Shown here piece by piece: positions 7,385-18,711 of a stretch of 64,000 nucleotides of DNA. The notes under the pieces are model-generated. The model had not been told where the DNA came from, did no database searches, and worked only from the letters and a program-made list of their open reading frames with translations. The first letter of the stretch is position 1, and the number at the start of each line of letters is the position of its first letter. The stretch spans positions 248,001 to 312,000 of the forward strand of contig NZ_JAFMNX010000002.1 of NCBI RefSeq assembly GCF_018457165.1, written 5' to 3'. Position numbers and translations under genes: made by a program. This DNA comes from Tianweitania aestuarii (GTDB lineage: Bacteria > Pseudomonadota > Alphaproteobacteria > Rhizobiales > Rhizobiaceae).

Positions 7385-7966
7385 ATGATGCGTATCATGC
7401 TCATTGCCGCTGCCGTGCTGGCGGCCGTGGTTGTTGGCGTGGGGTCCTTCGTGATCTACCAAGGCTCGACAACCTCTGAAGCACGCGCTTTTGGCGATCC
7501 CTTCTCATTGGTGGATCAAGACGGCAACCAGGTCACCGAAGCCGCATTCCGCGGTCATCCTTCGGCTGTCTTCTTCGGCTTCACCCATTGCCCGGAAGTT
7601 TGCCCCACCACTCTGTTCGAGATGGACGGATGGCTGAAGACGCTGGGCGACGAAGGCAAGGACATTCGCGCTTACTTCGTGTCGGTGGACCCGGAGCGCG
7701 ATACGCCTGCGATCATGAAGTCCTATGTCGGCAACGTTTCCGACCGCATCATCGGCCTCACCGGCGAACCGGACAAAGTCGCCGCGATGGCAAAGTCGTT
7801 CGGCATCTATTCCCGCAGGGTGCCGCTGGAAGGCGACGACTACACGATGGACCATACGGCCTCCGTGCTGTTGTTGAACCCCGCAGGCGACTTCTTCGGC
7901 ACCATTGCCTATGAGGAAAATCCGGAAACGGCAATTGCCAAGCTGAAGCGGCTGGCAGGCGTCTGA
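7385..7966 (+). CDS. SCO1/SenC family copper chaperone
   Basis: A 193-aa protein with an N-terminal membrane anchor (~4-25) and a thioredoxin-like domain outside the membrane. It has the copper-binding CPEVCP motif (Cys69, Cys73) and the distal His157 in YTMDHTAS, the three ligands that SCO proteins use to deliver copper to the CuA centre of cytochrome c oxidase or to handle thiol redox. Two adjacent ATGs exist; GAAGGAG lies upstream. The stop shares one base with the start of prmA (TGATG), indicating translational coupling, although the functions are unrelated. Confidence 0.92.
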   Translation: MMRIMLIAAAVLAAVVVGVGSFVIYQGSTTSEARAFGDPFSLVDQDGNQVTEAAFRGHPSAVFFGFTHCPEVCPTTLFEMDGWLKTLGDEGKDIRAYFVSVDPERDTPAIMKSYVGNVSDRIIGLTGEPDKVAAMAKSFGIYSRRVPLEGDDYTMDHTASVLLLNPAGDFFGTIAYEENPETAIAKLKRLAGV

Positions 7967-8829
7967 TGGTCGATCAGGTCAGACTGTTTGTTGTCGGCGA
8001 AGGCAAAGCCGTTCGCGATCTTCACCGCACGCTGGAAACCCTGTTCGAGGAAGATGGCTATCCAATTGCCCTCGTCGAACTGGATGAAGCCGCCGATCGA
8101 CATGAGATTTCCATCTATGCCGACGCCGAAGACGAAACGGCAGAAGAGCGCATCCGGTCAGCCGCACCGGATACCGAGATCAACCGCGAAGACCTGCCTG
8201 AAATCGACTGGGTGACGGCCTCACTGCAAGGTTTGAAGCCGGTGCGCGCCGGTCGCTTTCTCGTTCATGGCCATCACGATCGCGATCGTCTGCAAGCCAA
8301 TGACATCGGCATCGAAATCGAAGCAGGCTTAGCCTTCGGCACAGGGCATCACGGAACAACCGCCGGCTGCTTGACGGTCATCGGCGAGATCATCAGACGA
8401 GAAAATCCTCGCTGGATGCTGGATCTGGGAACCGGAAGTGCCGTGCTCGCCATCGCCATGGCGAAGCTTACGCGGCGACCTGTGTTGGCAACGGATATCG
8501 ATCCGGTTGCTGTCCGTGTTGCGGTGGAAAACGCGCGCCTAAATCACGTCGGCGATCTGGTTCGTGGCAAAACGGCTGTCGGCTTTGCAAACAACGCTAT
8601 CGCAGCTGCGGCGCCTTTCGACCTGATCGTCGCGAATATCCTAGCAAAACCGTTGATGCGCCTGGCACCCGAGATGCGCAACCACCTTGTGCCCGGTGGA
8701 TCCGTAATCTTGTCCGGCATTCTTCAGCGTCAGCGCAACGCTGTAATTGCCGCCTACGTCGCACAAGGCTTTCGCCATGTTCGGACCCTGCCGCTTGAAG
8801 GCTGGGTCACGCTGCATCTCAAGCGCTGA
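7966..8829 (+). CDS. prmA: Ribosomal protein L11 methyltransferase
   Basis: The 287-aa enzyme methylates the N-terminal and lysine amino groups of ribosomal protein L11 using S-adenosylmethionine. It has the PrmA-specific GLAFGTGHHGTT motif, the SAM-binding LDLGTGSAVLAIA (motif I) and ATDIDPVAVRVAVENA (motif II), and the NPPY-like catalytic block DLIVANILAKPL. Length is normal for the family. It is the second gene of a two-gene unit with the SCO protein and is followed by a hairpin that can end transcription from both sides. Confidence 0.95.
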   Translation: MVDQVRLFVVGEGKAVRDLHRTLETLFEEDGYPIALVELDEAADRHEISIYADAEDETAEERIRSAAPDTEINREDLPEIDWVTASLQGLKPVRAGRFLVHGHHDRDRLQANDIGIEIEAGLAFGTGHHGTTAGCLTVIGEIIRRENPRWMLDLGTGSAVLAIAMAKLTRRPVLATDIDPVAVRVAVENARLNHVGDLVRGKTAVGFANNAIAAAAPFDLIVANILAKPLMRLAPEMRNHLVPGGSVILSGILQRQRNAVIAAYVAQGFRHVRTLPLEGWVTLHLKR

Positions 8830-8831
8830 AA

Positions 8832-8857
8832 CAAAAAAGCGGCCTTTCGGCCGCTTC
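8832..8857. terminator. Terminator between prmA and the 54-aa gene
   Basis: AAGCGGCC (8837-8844) and GGCCGCTT (8849-8856) form an 8-bp stem with a 4-nt loop. On the minus strand it is followed by six T residues, so it is a strong intrinsic terminator for the 54-aa gene and a weaker one for prmA. Confidence 0.75.
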
Positions 8858-8877
8858 CTGCATGAACTTCGAAGAGC

Positions 8878-9042
8878 TTAGTAGCCGGCCGAGATCGACC
8901 GGCGGGCCAACGCGTCAGCGCGCGTATGGCCGTTTCGGGCATCAAAAGCGTCAACCATGCGCTGAGCTTCGCGGTAGCGAGCCTCGATCAAAGCGTTGAG
9001 GGCGTTGCGGAAGAAGCCACGCTTAGCGGTCTGTGCAGTCAT
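8878..9042 (-). CDS. 54-aa basic hypothetical protein
   Basis: Reading the minus strand from the ATG at 9042 gives MTAQTAKRGFFRNALNALIE followed by 34 more residues, ending RRSISAGY. It is basic and amphipathic, with two likely helices (RNALNALIEARYREAQRMVDAF and RADALARRS). The pattern resembles the short Arg-rich proteins common in rhizobia (DUF1127-like in size), but I cannot assign a family. A poly-T terminator 21 bp after its stop supports it as an expressed gene. The upstream spacer to pepP (about 200 bp) is A/T-rich and probably holds both promoters. Confidence 0.7.
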   Translation of the reverse strand: MTAQTAKRGFFRNALNALIEARYREAQRMVDAFDARNGHTRADALARRSISAGY

Positions 9043-9241
9043 CTCAATTCCCCATGTGCTTGTGTTCTGAGGAGAAAGGTAAGCGACCCTGACCTAATTT
9101 GCTATGCAGAATTGTGCATGGCAGCAATGCCGTTTTGCAATGCACAAATTTCAGCTGCTTAACTCTGCACCACCTTAGCCCTTGTTATGCCTCGCCGCCT
9201 GCTATGCTAAGACACCTGCTGCACCACCAGAAGAGCGTACC

Positions 9242-11068
9242 ATGTTCCAATCTTTTGAATCGCTGACCGATCCGTCCCAAGGCCGCGAGCGCGTCGCCAA
9301 GCTGCGTCGCCTGATGCAGGAAAGGGGTGTTGACGGCTTTCTCGTGCCACGTGCTGACGAGCATCAGGGCGAGTATGTCCCGCCCCGCGCCGAACGCCTT
9401 CAATGGCTGACAGGGTTCACGGGTTCAGCCGGCATCGCATTGATCCTCAAGAACAGCGCCGTGATCTTCGTGGATGGCCGTTATACGCTGCAGGTTCGAA
9501 ACCAGGCCGATCCACAAACCTTCACCTATGAGAGCTTGGTAGACGCTCCGCCGCCCGTTTGGATCGAACAGAACCTGGAACGCGGAACGCGGCTGGCTTT
9601 CGAACCATGGCTGCATACGGTGGCGGAAGTTCGTGCGCTGCGGCAGGCCGTTGAACAGCGTGGCGCATCCTTGATCGCCGTCGACAATCTCGTGGACCTG
9701 ATCTGGGACGATCAACCGGAGCCGCCACTTGGCCGCATTGCAATCCAGCCCGAAGCCTATGCCGGTGAGCTGGCCAAGGACAAGCTGCCGAGATTGGCGG
9801 CGCGTATGCACGACACGAACATAGACGCGACTGTTTTGACGGACCCGTCTTCTGTTGCCTGGGCTTTCAATATCCGCGGCAGTGATGTTCTTCATACGCC
9901 GCTCGCTCTGAGCTTCGCCATTCTGCCGGCGCAAGGCTTGCCGCAGCTCTTTATCGACGAGCGCAAGCTTGACATCGAAACGCGCGCTTACCTGACTCAA
10001 CTCTGCGATCTTCATGCGCCAGCAGATCTCGAAGCAGCACTCGGCAGGGTAGCGAAAGATGCCATCGTCGGCCTCGACTTTGTCCTTGCCGCCGAGAAGC
10101 TGCGTTTGATCGTGGAAGACAATGGCGGACGTGTTGTGCCACTCTCTGATCCCGCTCGCCTTCCCCGCGCCACCAAGAACGCAGCTGAACTCGAAGGCAG
10201 TCGTGCAGCGCACCGTCGCGATGGTGCAGCCATGGTGAACTTCCTGCACTGGGTAAGCCAGCAGCAGGGTGGAACGGTAGACGAGATCACCACCGTCGAG
10301 AAGCTGGAAGCCTTCCGCCGCACGGCTGGCGATGAGGCTCAGATGCCCCTGCGCGACATCTCCTTCGACACCATCTCTGGCTCAGGCCCGAATGGTGCGC
10401 TCATGCATTATCGCGTGACGCGCAAGACCAACCGCGTACTCGCACAAAACGAGCTTTATCTCGTGGATTCCGGCGCGCAGTACCAGGACGGCACGACCGA
10501 TATCACCCGCACCACGATCATCGGCACGCCGAATGATGACATGAAGCGGCATTACACGATCGTTCTGAAAGGCCTGATCAACATTTCGCTGCTGCGCTTT
10601 CCCGCCGGCACGCGCGGTTGCGACATTGATGCGGTCGCGCGTGTGAACCACTGGAAGGCAGGCCTTGATTTTGCCCATGGCACCGGCCACGGCGTCGGCT
10701 CCTATCTTGCCGTGCATGAAGGCCCACAACGCATCGCGAAGACTGGCACGGAAAAGCTCCTGCCAGGCATGATCCTGTCCAACGAGCCCGGCTATTACAA
10801 ACCCGGCTCCTACGGCATCCGGCTGGAAAACCTCATCGTCGTGGAACATGCCGCTGATGTGGATGGCGGCGATATCCCGATGCACAGCTTCGAGACACTG
10901 ACGCTTTGCCCCTTCGAGCGCCAGTTGATCGATGTGAACCTACTGTCGCCTGAAGAGCGCGATTGGCTCGACACCTACCATGCTTGGGTTCAGCGCGAGC
11001 TTGGCTCGCTCGTGTCGGGCGACGCAGCCACTTGGCTGATCGAGAAAACGCAGCCTCTGGAGGGCTGA
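9242..11068 (+). CDS. pepP: Aminopeptidase P family protein (Xaa-Pro aminopeptidase)
   Basis: A 608-aa M24B metallopeptidase that removes N-terminal residues preceding proline. It has the long three-domain form: two creatinase-N-like domains (~1-310) and a C-terminal pita-bread catalytic domain. The dinuclear metal ligands are visible: the two Asp of LVDSGAQYQDGTTDITRT, His in HGTGHGVGSY, Glu in NEPGYY and Glu in RLENLIVVE. The ATG at 9242 has GAAGAG upstream and fits the family N-terminus; the frame is open to 9182. It converges with azlD, the two stop codons being directly adjacent. The symbol is by family, since long eukaryote-like forms are often left unnamed. Confidence 0.88.
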   Translation: MFQSFESLTDPSQGRERVAKLRRLMQERGVDGFLVPRADEHQGEYVPPRAERLQWLTGFTGSAGIALILKNSAVIFVDGRYTLQVRNQADPQTFTYESLVDAPPPVWIEQNLERGTRLAFEPWLHTVAEVRALRQAVEQRGASLIAVDNLVDLIWDDQPEPPLGRIAIQPEAYAGELAKDKLPRLAARMHDTNIDATVLTDPSSVAWAFNIRGSDVLHTPLALSFAILPAQGLPQLFIDERKLDIETRAYLTQLCDLHAPADLEAALGRVAKDAIVGLDFVLAAEKLRLIVEDNGGRVVPLSDPARLPRATKNAAELEGSRAAHRRDGAAMVNFLHWVSQQQGGTVDEITTVEKLEAFRRTAGDEAQMPLRDISFDTISGSGPNGALMHYRVTRKTNRVLAQNELYLVDSGAQYQDGTTDITRTTIIGTPNDDMKRHYTIVLKGLINISLLRFPAGTRGCDIDAVARVNHWKAGLDFAHGTGHGVGSYLAVHEGPQRIAKTGTEKLLPGMILSNEPGYYKPGSYGIRLENLIVVEHAADVDGGDIPMHSFETLTLCPFERQLIDVNLLSPEERDWLDTYHAWVQRELGSLVSGDAATWLIEKTQPLEG

Positions 11069-11365
11069 TCAGCTGAGCCAGTGCCGCATGGCGACAAGCA
11101 CTGCGGCACCGGCGACGAAGGCTGCGAACATTGGTCCACGCAATCCAACGATGGCGGCAGCCAGCAATGCCGCCCACTCAGCCGGTCCGCCATTCATGGC
11201 GGCCGGGGCAACCAGCGTCGTCAAAACGGCAGCAGGAACGGCTTCCAACCCCGCCTGAACACGCGGATGAATGGTGTTGAACTGCGACAGCACGATATGC
11301 CCGCCGATGCGAGTCAGGTAGGTCGCTAGACCGCCGAGCAGGATGATCCAGAGATTCATGCTCAT
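11069..11365 (-). CDS. azlD: AzlD-like branched-chain amino acid exporter subunit
   Basis: The 98-aa hydrophobic protein has three to four membrane segments and the AzlD hallmark TYLTRIGGHIVL near the N-terminus. AzlD is the small partner of AzlC; together they export branched-chain amino acids across the inner membrane. Its ATG at 11365 overlaps the azlC stop as ATGA, so the two are translated together. An internal ATG at 11359 is a weaker alternative. Confidence 0.85.
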   Translation of the reverse strand: MSMNLWIILLGGLATYLTRIGGHIVLSQFNTIHPRVQAGLEAVPAAVLTTLVAPAAMNGGPAEWAALLAAAIVGLRGPMFAAFVAGAAVLVAMRHWLS

Positions 11366-12108
11366 GACGGCGTGGCTTCCATTGCAGCCTGTTCGACGGG
11401 TATGACGCGTGGCGGCAGCGCAGCCGCCAGCAGAATACCCGCCATGGCACCGACGCTGACATGCCAGGGCGAGCCAATCGTGCGATAAGCCACCATCGAA
11501 GCGATTGCGCTGACAGCTACCACAGGCAGCCAACGTGGCCGACCGCGAAAGCCCATTACGAGCCCCAGAAAGTAGATCGGAAGCAGGAAGTCGAGCCCGA
11601 TGCCACGTGCTTCGAGCATGACCTGCCCGCCAAAAGCTGCTCCGAGCCAGGTCATGAAGACCCAGGATCCAAACATGGGCAACGCGATACCGGCGTACCA
11701 AGCGAGGTCGACAGGCTTCCCGTTCTCGACCCGACGCTCAGATTCCGCAAACACCGGATCAACGAGAAAAAAGAAGGCGACGGCTTTGATCAGCGGGGAC
11801 CAATGCGGCACGTTTCTTCCCAACGCTGCCGAATACAGCACGTGACGGAAGTTGACGGCAAAGATCGACAAGATGATCAGCCATGGTGCAATATGTTGGC
11901 CGAACAGCTCGATGCCAACCATCTGGCTTGCGCCGCCGAAGATAACAGCGCTCATCAGCACCGCTTCAACGACACTCAGCCCATTCTCCACGGCCATGGC
12001 ACCAAACAGAACCGCAAACGGCGCCGAGGCCACGAAGATCGGCAAGCCTACCCGTAGACCTCTCCAGAAGTCGCTGAGGTGCTCTCTAGACGGGTTGGCT
12101 AATGGCAT
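11362..12108 (-). CDS. azlC: AzlC family branched-chain amino acid exporter, large subunit
   Basis: The 248-aa integral membrane protein has about seven hydrophobic segments and the AzlC motifs GLRVGLPIFVASAPFAVLFG, SAVIFGGASQ and NFRHVLYSAALG. It forms the exporter with AzlD (E. coli YgaZH is the analogue for valine). The start is taken as the ATG at 12108; an in-frame GTG at 12141 would add 11 residues without a better ribosome-binding site. No regulator lies next to it. Confidence 0.88.
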   Translation of the reverse strand: MPLANPSREHLSDFWRGLRVGLPIFVASAPFAVLFGAMAVENGLSVVEAVLMSAVIFGGASQMVGIELFGQHIAPWLIILSIFAVNFRHVLYSAALGRNVPHWSPLIKAVAFFFLVDPVFAESERRVENGKPVDLAWYAGIALPMFGSWVFMTWLGAAFGGQVMLEARGIGLDFLLPIYFLGLVMGFRGRPRWLPVVAVSAIASMVAYRTIGSPWHVSVGAMAGILLAAALPPRVIPVEQAAMEATPS

Positions 12109-12199
12109 GGTTCGGCATCGCGTGGTCAGACAAGGGTTCACAGCCCTGCGCTTAGGTCAAACACCCAGCTGCGTCACACCAAATCCATTGATCCAGCCT

Positions 12200-14761
<2,562 letters not shown>

Positions 14762-14788
14762 CTACGCGTTTCGCTCAAGATGGCGCTG

Positions 14789-16465
14789 TCAGGAGGCTGG
14801 GGAAGTCCCGGCAAGAAGACGTTCGGCCGCCGCACGCGCTTCTTCGGTAACGGTCGCGCCGGACAGCATGCGCGCGATCTCTTCCTTGCGCGCCTTCCGG
14901 TCAATCGAAGCGATACCAGTCGACACGCGATCCGACGCGCCGGACTTGGTGATGAGATAGTGTACGCCTGCTCGCGCGGCGACCTGCGGGGCATGGGTGA
15001 CGGACAGCACCTGCACAGTTTGCGACAAGCGCGCGAGCCGCTGCCCGATCGCATCGGCCACCGCACCGCCCACGCCCGTGTCGATCTCGTCGAACACCAG
15101 CGTTGGCGCCGAACCGCGATCGGCCAAGGCCACCTTGAGTGCCAACAAGAAACGCGACAACTCACCGCCGGAGGCCACCTTCATGATAGGTCCAGCACGG
15201 GTACCGGGATTTGTGCGCACCCAGAACTCTATGAGGTCGTTGCCGTCCTCGCCACGCAAGCTCGGATCAGTCGACATCTCGACGATGAACTCTGCGCGCT
15301 CCAGCTTCAGCGCCGGTAGCTCCGCCATTACAGCTTTCACCAGACCAGCTGCGGCCGCCTCACGCAAAGTGCTGAGCTTGGCTGCCCGCGCATCATACAC
15401 CTGCTGCGCCGCTCGGGCGTCTTCTTCCAGCGATGTGAGACGCTCGGCACCCGCATCGAGATCGGCCAGATCGGCCACCATGCCGTCGCGCAGCTTGACG
15501 AGGTCATCAACGGACACATTGTATTTTCGCCCGGCAGCACGCAGCGCGAACAACCGCTCTTCAGTCTGCTCCAGAACACGCGGATCATACTCGCTAGCCC
15601 GCAGCGCGGCTTCAACGGAGGATTGCGCTCCATCGAGCGACAATAAGGCCTCGTCCAATGACGTAATGATCTCATCCAGCAAGCCCGGCACTTCCGGCGC
15701 CTTGCGCTGCAAGCGGCGTAACAGGCTGGAAAGCTGCGGCACGGGCGAACTTGAACCGGACAACACCTCCTGCGCGTCCGAAATCTCCGAAGCGATCTTT
15801 TCCGCAGCCATCATTGCGGTACGCGTGGTGGCAAGCTCTTCTTCTTCGCCGGATTGCGGATCGAGTTCGCTCAGCTCTTTTACGGCATTGCGGAGGTAAT
15901 CCCCTTCCCGCTCTGCCGCTTCCACCTTGGCGCGATGGCTAGCCAGAGCCTGCTCGGCCGTCTTCCAGGCACGCCACGCCTGTCCAACGGCAGTCGCCTC
16001 ACCACCATTTCCGCCGAACGAATCGAGGATCGTACGGTGCGCCGCCGGTTCCACTAGCGCGCGTTCGTCATGCTGTCCGTGAATTTCCACCAGCAAACGG
16101 CCGAACTGGCGCATCAAGCCGGCACTGACAGGCTGATCGTTGATGAAGCCGCGCGTTCGGCCATCCGCCGTTTGAACCCGGCGCAGGATGAGGTCTCCCC
16201 CTTCATCATCGATCGAGTTGTCGCGCAGGAATGAGCGTGCGGCATGGTTGAGCGGCACGTCGAAGCTGGCTGATACCTGGCCTTGTGTCGCGCCGTGGCG
16301 AACGAGAGCACCGTCGCCGCGCGCGCCTAAAGCCAATGAAAGCGAGTCGAGCAAGATCGACTTGCCCGCACCCGTTTCGCCGGTCAGCACGGAGAGACCG
16401 GCCGAAAGGTCGATTTCCAAACGTTCAATCAGGACGATGTCGCGGATCGAAAGATGCGTGAGCAT
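14789..16465 (-). CDS. recN: DNA repair protein RecN
   Basis: The 558-aa SMC-like ATPase acts in double-strand break repair. The Walker A GETGAGKS is at residues 29-36, the coiled-coil middle runs ~150-370, and the ABC signature VASGGELSRFLLALK with Walker B TLVFDEIDTGVGG is near the C-terminus, as in all RecN proteins. It lies 12 bp downstream of bamD, the usual rhizobial order bamD-recN-ligA, so it is probably in the same transcript. No LexA box was identified upstream; the short gap argues against a separate strong promoter. Confidence 0.95.
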   Translation of the reverse strand: MLTHLSIRDIVLIERLEIDLSAGLSVLTGETGAGKSILLDSLSLALGARGDGALVRHGATQGQVSASFDVPLNHAARSFLRDNSIDDEGGDLILRRVQTADGRTRGFINDQPVSAGLMRQFGRLLVEIHGQHDERALVEPAAHRTILDSFGGNGGEATAVGQAWRAWKTAEQALASHRAKVEAAEREGDYLRNAVKELSELDPQSGEEEELATTRTAMMAAEKIASEISDAQEVLSGSSSPVPQLSSLLRRLQRKAPEVPGLLDEIITSLDEALLSLDGAQSSVEAALRASEYDPRVLEQTEERLFALRAAGRKYNVSVDDLVKLRDGMVADLADLDAGAERLTSLEEDARAAQQVYDARAAKLSTLREAAAAGLVKAVMAELPALKLERAEFIVEMSTDPSLRGEDGNDLIEFWVRTNPGTRAGPIMKVASGGELSRFLLALKVALADRGSAPTLVFDEIDTGVGGAVADAIGQRLARLSQTVQVLSVTHAPQVAARAGVHYLITKSGASDRVSTGIASIDRKARKEEIARMLSGATVTEEARAAAERLLAGTSPAS

Positions 16466-16477
16466 CAGGCGTGAGGA

Positions 16478-17338
16478 TTACGTGCCGGTAATCGCAGAGC
16501 CGATCTTGGAGAGCCAAGAGCCGGGATTGGCGCGCGGCTCAAGCCCGCCGGACTGCAGCAACGCATAGGAATCCTTGTACCACTGGCTGTCTGGGTAGTT
16601 CTGACCCAAAGCTGCAGCAGCCGACTGTGCTTCCGTCGCCAAACCCATCGCAAGATAGGTTTCGGTCAAACGTGCAAGGGCTTCCTCGACATGGCGCGTA
16701 TTGCCATACACTTCGACCACGTAGCGGAAGCGCTTTGCAGCAGCGATGTATTCCCGGCGCTCAAGATAATAACGGCCGACTTGCATTTCCTTGCCGGCAA
16801 GCTGGTCGCGGGCAAAGCGGATCTTGGCTTGCGCGTCCTCGACATATTCCGAGTCGGGCCAGCGCTGCGTGACTTCTTCCATCGCTTCAATGGCGCGACG
16901 CGATTCCTTCTGGTCCTGCGTCACGTCCTTGATCTGGCGGAAGTAAGCCAGACCAACGATGTACTGCGCATACGCAGCATCTTCCGAGGACGGGTAAAGC
17001 TGAACATAGCGCTTACCCTGATTGATCGCTTCCTCATACCGACCCTGTCGGTAGTTGGTGAAAGCGCCCATCACCATCGATTTGCGAGCATATTCCGAAT
17101 AAGGATGCTGCCGGTCCACGGCCTCGAACTTCTTGCTCGCCTCGTTGAGGCGGCCAGCGTTGAGGTTCGCAAGGCCTTGATTGTAAAGCTGATCGGCTGG
17201 TTCGGTTTGTTCGACATAGGTGGCCAGATCAATGTCGTCGTTGGACGCGCAAGCGCCCAGGCTCAACGGCAGAACTGCCAGTCCGCTCAGAAGCGCGATC
17301 TTACGCGCTGTCATCGTTCGAAAGGTCGAAACGGCCAT
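16478..17338 (-). CDS. bamD: Outer membrane protein assembly factor BamD
   Basis: The 286-aa lipoprotein has a signal peptide with lipobox LSLGAC, giving an acylated Cys, followed by TPR repeats (from [20 protein letters not shown]; further repeats around [20 protein letters not shown] and [14 protein letters not shown]). BamD binds BamA in the complex that inserts beta-barrel proteins into the outer membrane. The ATG at 17338 is preferred because GAGAGGGG precedes it; another ATG eight codons on would give a shorter signal peptide. It lies 169 bp downstream of lpxC, so it may have its own promoter. Confidence 0.93.
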   Translation of the reverse strand: MAVSTFRTMTARKIALLSGLAVLPLSLGACASNDDIDLATYVEQTEPADQLYNQGLANLNAGRLNEASKKFEAVDRQHPYSEYARKSMVMGAFTNYRQGRYEEAINQGKRYVQLYPSSEDAAYAQYIVGLAYFRQIKDVTQDQKESRRAIEAMEEVTQRWPDSEYVEDAQAKIRFARDQLAGKEMQVGRYYLERREYIAAAKRFRYVVEVYGNTRHVEEALARLTETYLAMGLATEAQSAAAALGQNYPDSQWYKDSYALLQSGGLEPRANPGSWLSKIGSAITGT

Positions 17339-17507
17339 CAAACACCCCTCTCCGCACTTGGCTGCATGCGGATTTCGTCGCCCCGCCATAGACCACATAG
17401 CCCATGAGGAGCAACGCTATGTTCACGCATTGGCGCAATTTTGTGGCAGCAAGCCATGTTCATGTAGCCTGCACACAGATAGGCGAGCTAATCTGCTCGA
17501 CCCGAAA

Positions 17508-18473
17508 TCAAATATTCCAAGGCGCGAAGACAGGCGCGTTCACGGCAACCATCTCGATCGACCGGCCACGCTCGCGACGCGTGGTTTCCACGATTTCGAA
17601 GGCTGAACGATCCGAAAGAAGCGCACGTAAGGCAGCGGCATTCAGCTTGTGGCCACCGCGGAACGAGTGGAACGAGCCAAGGAAGCGTGCACCGGCCAAA
17701 GCCAGATCGCCCATTGCATCAAGCATCTTGTGACGCACGAACTCGTTGGAATAACGCAAACCTTCGAGATTGATGATGCGGCCATCCTCGCCAATCACAA
17801 CCGAGTTCTCCAGCGAGGAGCCCAGCGCATAACCAGCGGCCCACAAACGCTCGACATCCTTCATGAAGCCGAAAGTACGGGCACGCGAAATTTCCGTGCG
17901 GAAGAAGTCGGCTTCCAGCGGCGCGGAAAACGCCTGACGGCCGATTGCCTTATCGGCAAAATCGATCTCAACCTCGAACTTGGTGCCGGCAAACGGCCAG
18001 AACTCGGCCCAGGAAGCACCATTGGCGACGCGAACCGGCTTTAAAACGCGGATATAGCGACGCGAAACCGTTTGCTTCTCAAGACCAGCCTGCTCAAAGG
18101 CATCCACGAAAGGCGCGGCACTCCCATCAAGGATCGGCGCTTCATTGCCGTCCATCTCGATCGTTACATTGTCGATGCCCATCGCATAAAGCGCAGCCAT
18201 CACATGCTCGACCGTCGCGACATGCAAACCAGCCGGATCACCCAACACTGTGCAAAGATCGGTGGAGCCGACCTCGGAGAACAACGCCCTAATTTCGCCG
18301 GTTTGCTCGCCTGATCTCGACACGACGAAAGTGATTCCCGTATCGGGATCCGCAGGATTGAAATGCATCGAGACAGGCTTGCCACCGTGCACGCCGACGC
18401 CCGACAAGGACACACGCGACTTCAGCGTTGTCTGATAATCCAGCGTTTGGGCACCCATATCTCGTCCAGTCAT
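17508..18473 (-). CDS. lpxC: UDP-3-O-acyl-N-acetylglucosamine deacetylase
   Basis: The 321-aa zinc deacetylase catalyses the committed step of lipid A synthesis. The zinc ligands are in place: His90 in VEHVMAAL, and His248 and Asp252 in HKMLDAMGD. The general acid is His275 in GGHKLN. Length is normal (about 305-320). A second in-frame ATG (MGAQTL) five codons downstream is also possible. It follows ftsZ after a terminator hairpin, so it must be transcribed from a promoter in the 178-bp A/T-rich stretch upstream of its start. Confidence 0.97.
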   Translation of the reverse strand: MTGRDMGAQTLDYQTTLKSRVSLSGVGVHGGKPVSMHFNPADPDTGITFVVSRSGEQTGEIRALFSEVGSTDLCTVLGDPAGLHVATVEHVMAALYAMGIDNVTIEMDGNEAPILDGSAAPFVDAFEQAGLEKQTVSRRYIRVLKPVRVANGASWAEFWPFAGTKFEVEIDFADKAIGRQAFSAPLEADFFRTEISRARTFGFMKDVERLWAAGYALGSSLENSVVIGEDGRIINLEGLRYSNEFVRHKMLDAMGDLALAGARFLGSFHSFRGGHKLNAAALRALLSDRSAFEIVETTRRERGRSIEMVAVNAPVFAPWNI

Positions 18474-18651
18474 GCGTTCGTCCAGCAGGCCACAGGCAAA
18501 ACAGCCTTAGCGGAATCGCGCCATTTGCGGCTTTGATTTGGCTGCAAGATAGAGCCCGAAGCCGCTTCAACAAAATCACCAATTCTTACCCCTTGTTACG
18601 AGGTAAGTCGCCTCGGTAAAACGTTAAGCTCTTGTAAATAAATGCTGTTTG

Positions 18652-18684
18652 CAAAAACGGGCGAGCGCATTGCGCCCGCCCGTT
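18652..18684 (-). terminator. Intrinsic terminator after ftsZ
   Basis: On the minus strand a G/C-rich hairpin (AACGGGCGGGCGC, short loop, GCGCTCGCCCGTT) is followed directly by TTTTTG, 28 nt after the ftsZ stop. It marks the end of the division part of the cluster and separates it from lpxC. Confidence 0.8.
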
Positions 18685-18711
18685 ACAAGTCTCATCAGCG
18701 GTGAAGCTGGC

